Source of the DNA: an uncultured Oscillospiraceae bacterium
GTDB taxonomy: Bacteria; Bacillota; Clostridia; Oscillospirales; Ruminococcaceae
DNA: 9,456 bases
Direction of reading: 5' to 3'
NCBI GenBank assembly: GCA_958403605.1
Contig: CATXYA010000035.1
Span: forward strand, 1-9,456
Shown here: piece after piece, positions 6,347 to 9,456 of the stretch
Numbering within the stretch: the first letter of the stretch is position 1
Layout of the letters: the number at the start of each line of letters is the position of its first letter
Position numbers and translations under genes: made by a program
Notes under the pieces: model-generated
What the model was told of the DNA's origin: nothing
The model's input: only the letters and a program-made list of their open reading frames with translations
Databases searched by the model: none

Positions 6347-8389
6347 TTGACGGCTTTTTTAGAGATCTTCGTCACCTTCGCCTGCGTGTGCGGGCTGGCG
6401 CTGTTTGCGGTGGGCCGGTTCCGGCTGCCCGCGGGCATCGCGCCGCTGGCCGTGCTGTGCGGCACCATGGTTTGGTACACCGCTTTTGGCTGCGCCGATT
6501 GGCTGGCGGCGGGCGGTGTGCTGTGGTTCGCCGCGGCGGCGCTGGCCATCGTGTGGTGTGTGCGCCACCGCAAAAGCTTTGCAAAACGGCAGCTGCTGAT
6601 GCCCTCGGTGGTGTTTTTCCTCGTCATGAGCCTGCTGGTGCTGGTGCTGTTTGCCGTGCGCCAGCCCAACTTTATGGAGTGGGACGAGTTCAGCTTCTGG
6701 GGCATCGCCGCCAAGGTGGTGAAGCAGACCGGACGCCTGTACACCTACGAGCCCGGCGGCATGATGGTGACCACCTACGTGCCCGGCCTCATCATGCTGG
6801 ACTACGCGTTCCAGTTTTTGGGCGCGTCCTTTGCGGCGTGGAAGGTGTTCGTCGCCTATGATATCCTGCTGTTTGCCATTTTTGCCGCCGCGCTGGCGGG
6901 GCTGGAGCGCAAACACTGGCACCTGGCCGCGCTGGGCGCGGTCGGCATGGTGCTGCTGCCGTACCTGATGGGCGTTTATTACCGCGTCATCTATGTGCAG
7001 CCCTACTACATGCTGTCCTATGCCGACATCCCCATGGGCCTGTTGTTCGGCGCGCCGCTGGCGGTGTATTTCCTGCAAAAGGAGAAAAGCGCCGGGGTGC
7101 TGGCGACGGCGGCCCTGGCGCTGATGGCCACGGGCATGACCAAGGACATGGGCATGGCGATGGCGCTCATCGCCGCCGCGCTCATCTGCTTCGACCTGCT
7201 GTTTCTGCAGCCCAAAAATTCCGTGCGCCTGGGCAAAAAGCTGCCGGGCACAGCGGCCAAGCTGCTGTGGTGCGCGGCGCTGATGATCTCGGCGGTGCTG
7301 CCCTACGTGGTGTGGAGCATGCACAAAAGCGCGGTACTGGGCGTCAGCCCCACGGACGTGGGCGGCGCGCGCAATATGGACATGGTCACCATGGTGGTGA
7401 CGGGCCTCAAGGAGCTGCTGGGCATCGGGCGCACGGCCTATTTCAGCGAGATCATGGGCAAAATGGTCTACGCCTTTTTCCATACTAAGCTCACGATGTT
7501 CAGCTACGGCCCCGAGAGCGGCATCGGCGGCTACCTCAACGGGGCGGGCTATCTGGTGGTGCTGGTGATCTGGGTGCTGCTGGCCGTGGCGTTTTTCTGC
7601 ACCGAAAAGGGCAAGCGCAAAAACATCGGCTGGTTTGCGCTGTGGTCCAGCCTGGGCTTTGCGGCGTTTTACATCTTTACGGGCTTCACCTACGTGTATG
7701 TGTTCAACGAGTGGCAGGCCTCGGTGCTGGACGATTACAACCGTTACATTTTTCCCTATTACCTGGGCTGGCTGCTGATCGCCCTGGGCTTTTTGGCAAC
7801 GTCGCTGAAGGGCGTGCGCGGCAAGGTGCTGGGCGCGGGGACGCTGGCGGCGTTCACGCTGTTTGCCGGCGCGCGCACCGTCACCTTCGTGCAGCCGCAG
7901 CTCTCGGTGGTGGATTATCCCGAGACGTACTTCGCGGGCCGCAACAAGGGCATCGCGGAGATCGAACAGGCCAAGACCGTGCTGACGGAGCAGGACCGGG
8001 TGTTCTACATCGCCTACCCGGACGACGGCAAGGCCTGGTTCATGGCGTATTATGAGTTTTACCCCGACGTGATGCTGGATTACAGCTTCGGCGGCGGCGC
8101 GGCGGCCTTTGACGGCGCCACGCTGACCTGGCGCGCCATCCCGGCGGATTTCACCCAGGAGGAGGGCGAATACTTCACCACGCACCCCATGACGCCGGAG
8201 CTGTGGTGTGAATATTTGGAGACCGCGGGCTGTACGGCGCTGTATCTGGAAAAGATCGACGAGCCCTTCAAGGCAAAGTACGGCCACCTGTTTGACGACG
8301 GATTGGAAAACGCGGCGCGCCTCTACCGCGTGGAGGGCACGGCCGAGACGATGCACTTTGTGCCCGTGCCGGAAGGGGGGACGCTGTGA
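6347..8389 (+). CDS. GT-C-like polytopic membrane protein with C-terminal extracytoplasmic domain
   Basis: A 680-residue protein with about a dozen hydrophobic segments up to residue 516 and a soluble domain from about 520 to 680 containing few hydrophobic runs. The first outer loop has EWDEFSFWG at 111-119, an acidic motif placed like the catalytic loop of GT-C enzymes. SYADIPMG (224-231), TGMTKDMGM (262-270) and DDYNRYIFPYYLG (462-474) resemble conserved loops of ArnT/PMT-like families. A role in transferring a lipid-linked sugar onto a surface glycan is therefore likely, but donor and acceptor are unknown. The start is TTG at 6347-6349, preceded by AAGGAG (6331-6336) with 10 bases between; no better in-frame start is near. 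The gap to the DUF2142 gene is 64 bases with no promoter or terminator seen. The next gene overlaps its stop by one base, so the two products are probably made together and may form a complex. Confidence 0.78.
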   Translation: MTAFLEIFVTFACVCGLALFAVGRFRLPAGIAPLAVLCGTMVWYTAFGCADWLAAGGVLWFAAAALAIVWCVRHRKSFAKRQLLMPSVVFFLVMSLLVLVLFAVRQPNFMEWDEFSFWGIAAKVVKQTGRLYTYEPGGMMVTTYVPGLIMLDYAFQFLGASFAAWKVFVAYDILLFAIFAAALAGLERKHWHLAALGAVGMVLLPYLMGVYYRVIYVQPYYMLSYADIPMGLLFGAPLAVYFLQKEKSAGVLATAALALMATGMTKDMGMAMALIAAALICFDLLFLQPKNSVRLGKKLPGTAAKLLWCAALMISAVLPYVVWSMHKSAVLGVSPTDVGGARNMDMVTMVVTGLKELLGIGRTAYFSEIMGKMVYAFFHTKLTMFSYGPESGIGGYLNGAGYLVVLVIWVLLAVAFFCTEKGKRKNIGWFALWSSLGFAAFYIFTGFTYVYVFNEWQASVLDDYNRYIFPYYLGWLLIALGFLATSLKGVRGKVLGAGTLAAFTLFAGARTVTFVQPQLSVVDYPETYFAGRNKGIAEIEQAKTVLTEQDRVFYIAYPDDGKAWFMAYYEFYPDVMLDYSFGGGAAAFDGATLTWRAIPADFTQEEGEYFTTHPMTPELWCEYLETAGCTALYLEKIDEPFKAKYGHLFDDGLENAARLYRVEGTAETMHFVPVPEGGTL

Positions 8390-9039
8390 TGAAACGGTTA
8401 CAGATGATCCTGCGCAATGACAAAAAGCTGATCGCCTTTTGCTATGCCGCGTTTTTCCTTGTCAGCGTGCTGGCGTGCGTGTACGGCTGGGCCGAGGACG
8501 GTGTGCGCCGCGCCCTGGGGCAGGTGACGCCCCAGACGCTGACCGTGGAGGATTTCACCCTGACCGACCTGGAGGTGCGGGAGGACGGCACGCTGTTTGC
8601 CACCACGCCCGACCCGCGCATGACGCTGAACGAGGTGCCGCAGTACGTGCGCACCATCCGCGTGAAAGGGGAATTTTTGAATAAGGACCCCGGCGAGTTC
8701 TGCGTGTTTTACAAGCCGCGCCCCGGCATGGAGGAATTTGACGCGGGCTACCGCGTGTGGGCCACCCGGGACGACGACGGCACCTATGTCTTCACGCTGC
8801 CGCGGGGCCGCATCTACGGCCTGCGGCTGGACCCGGGCATCTACAGCGGCCTGACGCTGCGCCTGGACGAGATCGTCTGCAATGCGCCGCAAAGCGTGTT
8901 ATCGCGCTTTGCACCCAGCCGCACCTGGCTGCTGTGCCAGCTGGCCGTGCCCATGCTGCTGGCGGCGCTGTGTAAAATGTGCCGCGAGGCGTGGGACGCC
9001 CTGCGGCCCAGACTGCAAAAGAAAAGGGGAACTGTTTGA
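8389..9039 (+). CDS. Two-TM envelope protein with extracytoplasmic beta-type domain
   Basis: A 216-residue protein with a membrane helix at about 14-33 (LIAFCYAAFFLVSVLACVYG), an outer domain at about 35-175, and a second helix at about 180-196 (WLLCQLAVPMLLAALC) ending in a basic cytoplasmic tail. The outer domain shows alternating beta-strand character and carries TTPDPRMTL (72-80), then GRIYGLRLDPGIYSGLTLRL (140-159). DPQ-like and LRxDPG motifs of this kind occur in jelly-roll-like domains attached to surface glycosyltransferases, which suggests a sugar-binding or scaffolding role; that is inference. The ATG at 8389 overlaps the previous stop (TGATG) and has GGAAGGGGGG eight bases before it; GTG at 8386 would add one residue. 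Its own TGA overlaps the legC start in the same way, so it is locked between the GT-C-like gene and legC. No named family is recognised. Confidence 0.75.
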   Translation: MKRLQMILRNDKKLIAFCYAAFFLVSVLACVYGWAEDGVRRALGQVTPQTLTVEDFTLTDLEVREDGTLFATTPDPRMTLNEVPQYVRTIRVKGEFLNKDPGEFCVFYKPRPGMEEFDAGYRVWATRDDDGTYVFTLPRGRIYGLRLDPGIYSGLTLRLDEIVCNAPQSVLSRFAPSRTWLLCQLAVPMLLAALCKMCREAWDALRPRLQKKRGTV

Positions 9040-9456
9040 TGGAACAACATTTTATCCCGCTCTCCGTGCCCAACTTTTCGGGCCGGGAAAAAGAATACGT
9101 CAATGACGCCGTGGTGAGCGAATGGGTGTCCACCGGCGGCAGCAAGGTGGCCGATTTTGAGCAGGTGGTGGCGGATTACGTGCACATGCCCCGCGCCGTG
9201 GCCTGCAACAGCGGCACCTCCGGCCTGCATCTGGCCATGCTGATGGCGGGCATCGGCCGCGGCGACGAGGTGCTGGCCCCCACGCTGACGTTCATCGCGG
9301 CGGTCAACCCCATCCGCTACGCCGGGGCCGAGCCCATTTTCATCGGCTGCGGCGACAGCCTGTGCCTGTGCCCCACGCTGGTGCGGGAGTATTTGGACAC
9401 CCACGCCGAGCTGCGGGACGGCAAGTGCATCAACAAGGCCACGGGCGCGCATATCA
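9039..9456 (+). CDS. legC: LegC-type PLP-dependent aminotransferase (legionaminic acid pathway), 3' end outside window
   Basis: The first 139 residues of a DegT/DnrJ/EryC1-class aminotransferase; family members run to about 380, and no stop occurs before the window edge. FIPLSVPNFSGREKEYVNDA (5-24), EWVSTGG (28-34), NSGTSGLHLA (57-66, cofactor phosphate region), PTLTFIAAVNPIRYAGAEPI (81-100) and DGKCINKATGAHI (127-139) match the LegC subgroup closely. LegC aminates the 4-keto sugar made by LegB, giving the 4-amino intermediate that is then acetylated, epimerised and condensed with phosphoenolpyruvate. The Schiff-base Lys lies beyond the window. The ATG overlaps the preceding stop (TGATG) and follows AGGGGA by eight bases. 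legB and legC usually lie close together; here three membrane genes separate them. Confidence 0.92.
   Translation, partial: MEQHFIPLSVPNFSGREKEYVNDAVVSEWVSTGGSKVADFEQVVADYVHMPRAVACNSGTSGLHLAMLMAGIGRGDEVLAPTLTFIAAVNPIRYAGAEPIFIGCGDSLCLCPTLVREYLDTHAELRDGKCINKATGAHI

Noticed and set aside
6359..8356. A 665-codon minus-strand open frame opposite the GT-C-like gene
   Set aside because: Antisense shadow with His/Gln/Arg-rich composition, no recognisable family and no translation signals; the plus-strand frame has clear membrane segments.

Overview
The window reads as a cell-envelope glycan locus from a GC-rich, low-AT-bias Firmicute. The genus is not determinable. Consensus-like sigma-A promoters (TTTACA/TATAAT spaced 17), strong AAGGAGG-type ribosome binding sites, TTG and GTG starts and the protein families fit a gut Clostridia member, perhaps Oscillospiraceae; that placement is inference. 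Codon use looks uniform across the genes.

Left part, minus strand (38-2498): a two-gene operon reading leftward from a strong promoter at 2470-2498. The first gene is an MBOAT membrane O-acyltransferase of the AlgI/DltB/PatA type with a TTG start. The second, 12 bases on, is an SGNH-hydrolase-like partner with an N-terminal membrane anchor. Its frame meets an amber codon at 38-40, before the C-terminal Asp/His block expected of an SGNH enzyme, and then stays open to the window edge, so it may be broken.

Middle (2429-3670): a mostly non-coding stretch. It holds a hairpin with T-runs on both strands (2534-2579), two inverted copies of a 23-base palindromic element (2623-2645 and 2799-2821), and a previously hidden 44-codon minus-strand gene for a single-pass membrane miniprotein with its own promoter and RBS. 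A monocistronic Xre-family regulator gene follows on the plus strand. It is preceded by a possible operator and closed by a very good intrinsic terminator. A separate promoter (3566-3594) and a leader hairpin precede the next operon.

Right part, plus strand (3671-9456): an apparent operon legB - DUF2142 membrane protein - GT-C-like membrane protein - two-TM protein with an extracytoplasmic beta-type domain - legC (cut by the window edge). legB (NDP-sugar 4,6-dehydratase) and legC (PLP aminotransferase) are the first two dedicated steps of legionaminic-acid-type nonulosonic acid synthesis. The last three genes are tightly coupled by one-base TGATG overlaps. The likely theme is synthesis of a nonulosonic acid (sialic-acid-like) sugar, its placement on a surface glycan by polytopic GT-C-type enzymes, and possibly O-acylation of that glycan by the divergent MBOAT/SGNH pair. 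The unusual point is that three uncharacterised membrane genes sit between legB and legC. The remaining leg genes (acetyltransferase, epimerase, synthase, CMP-transferase) would be expected beyond the right edge.
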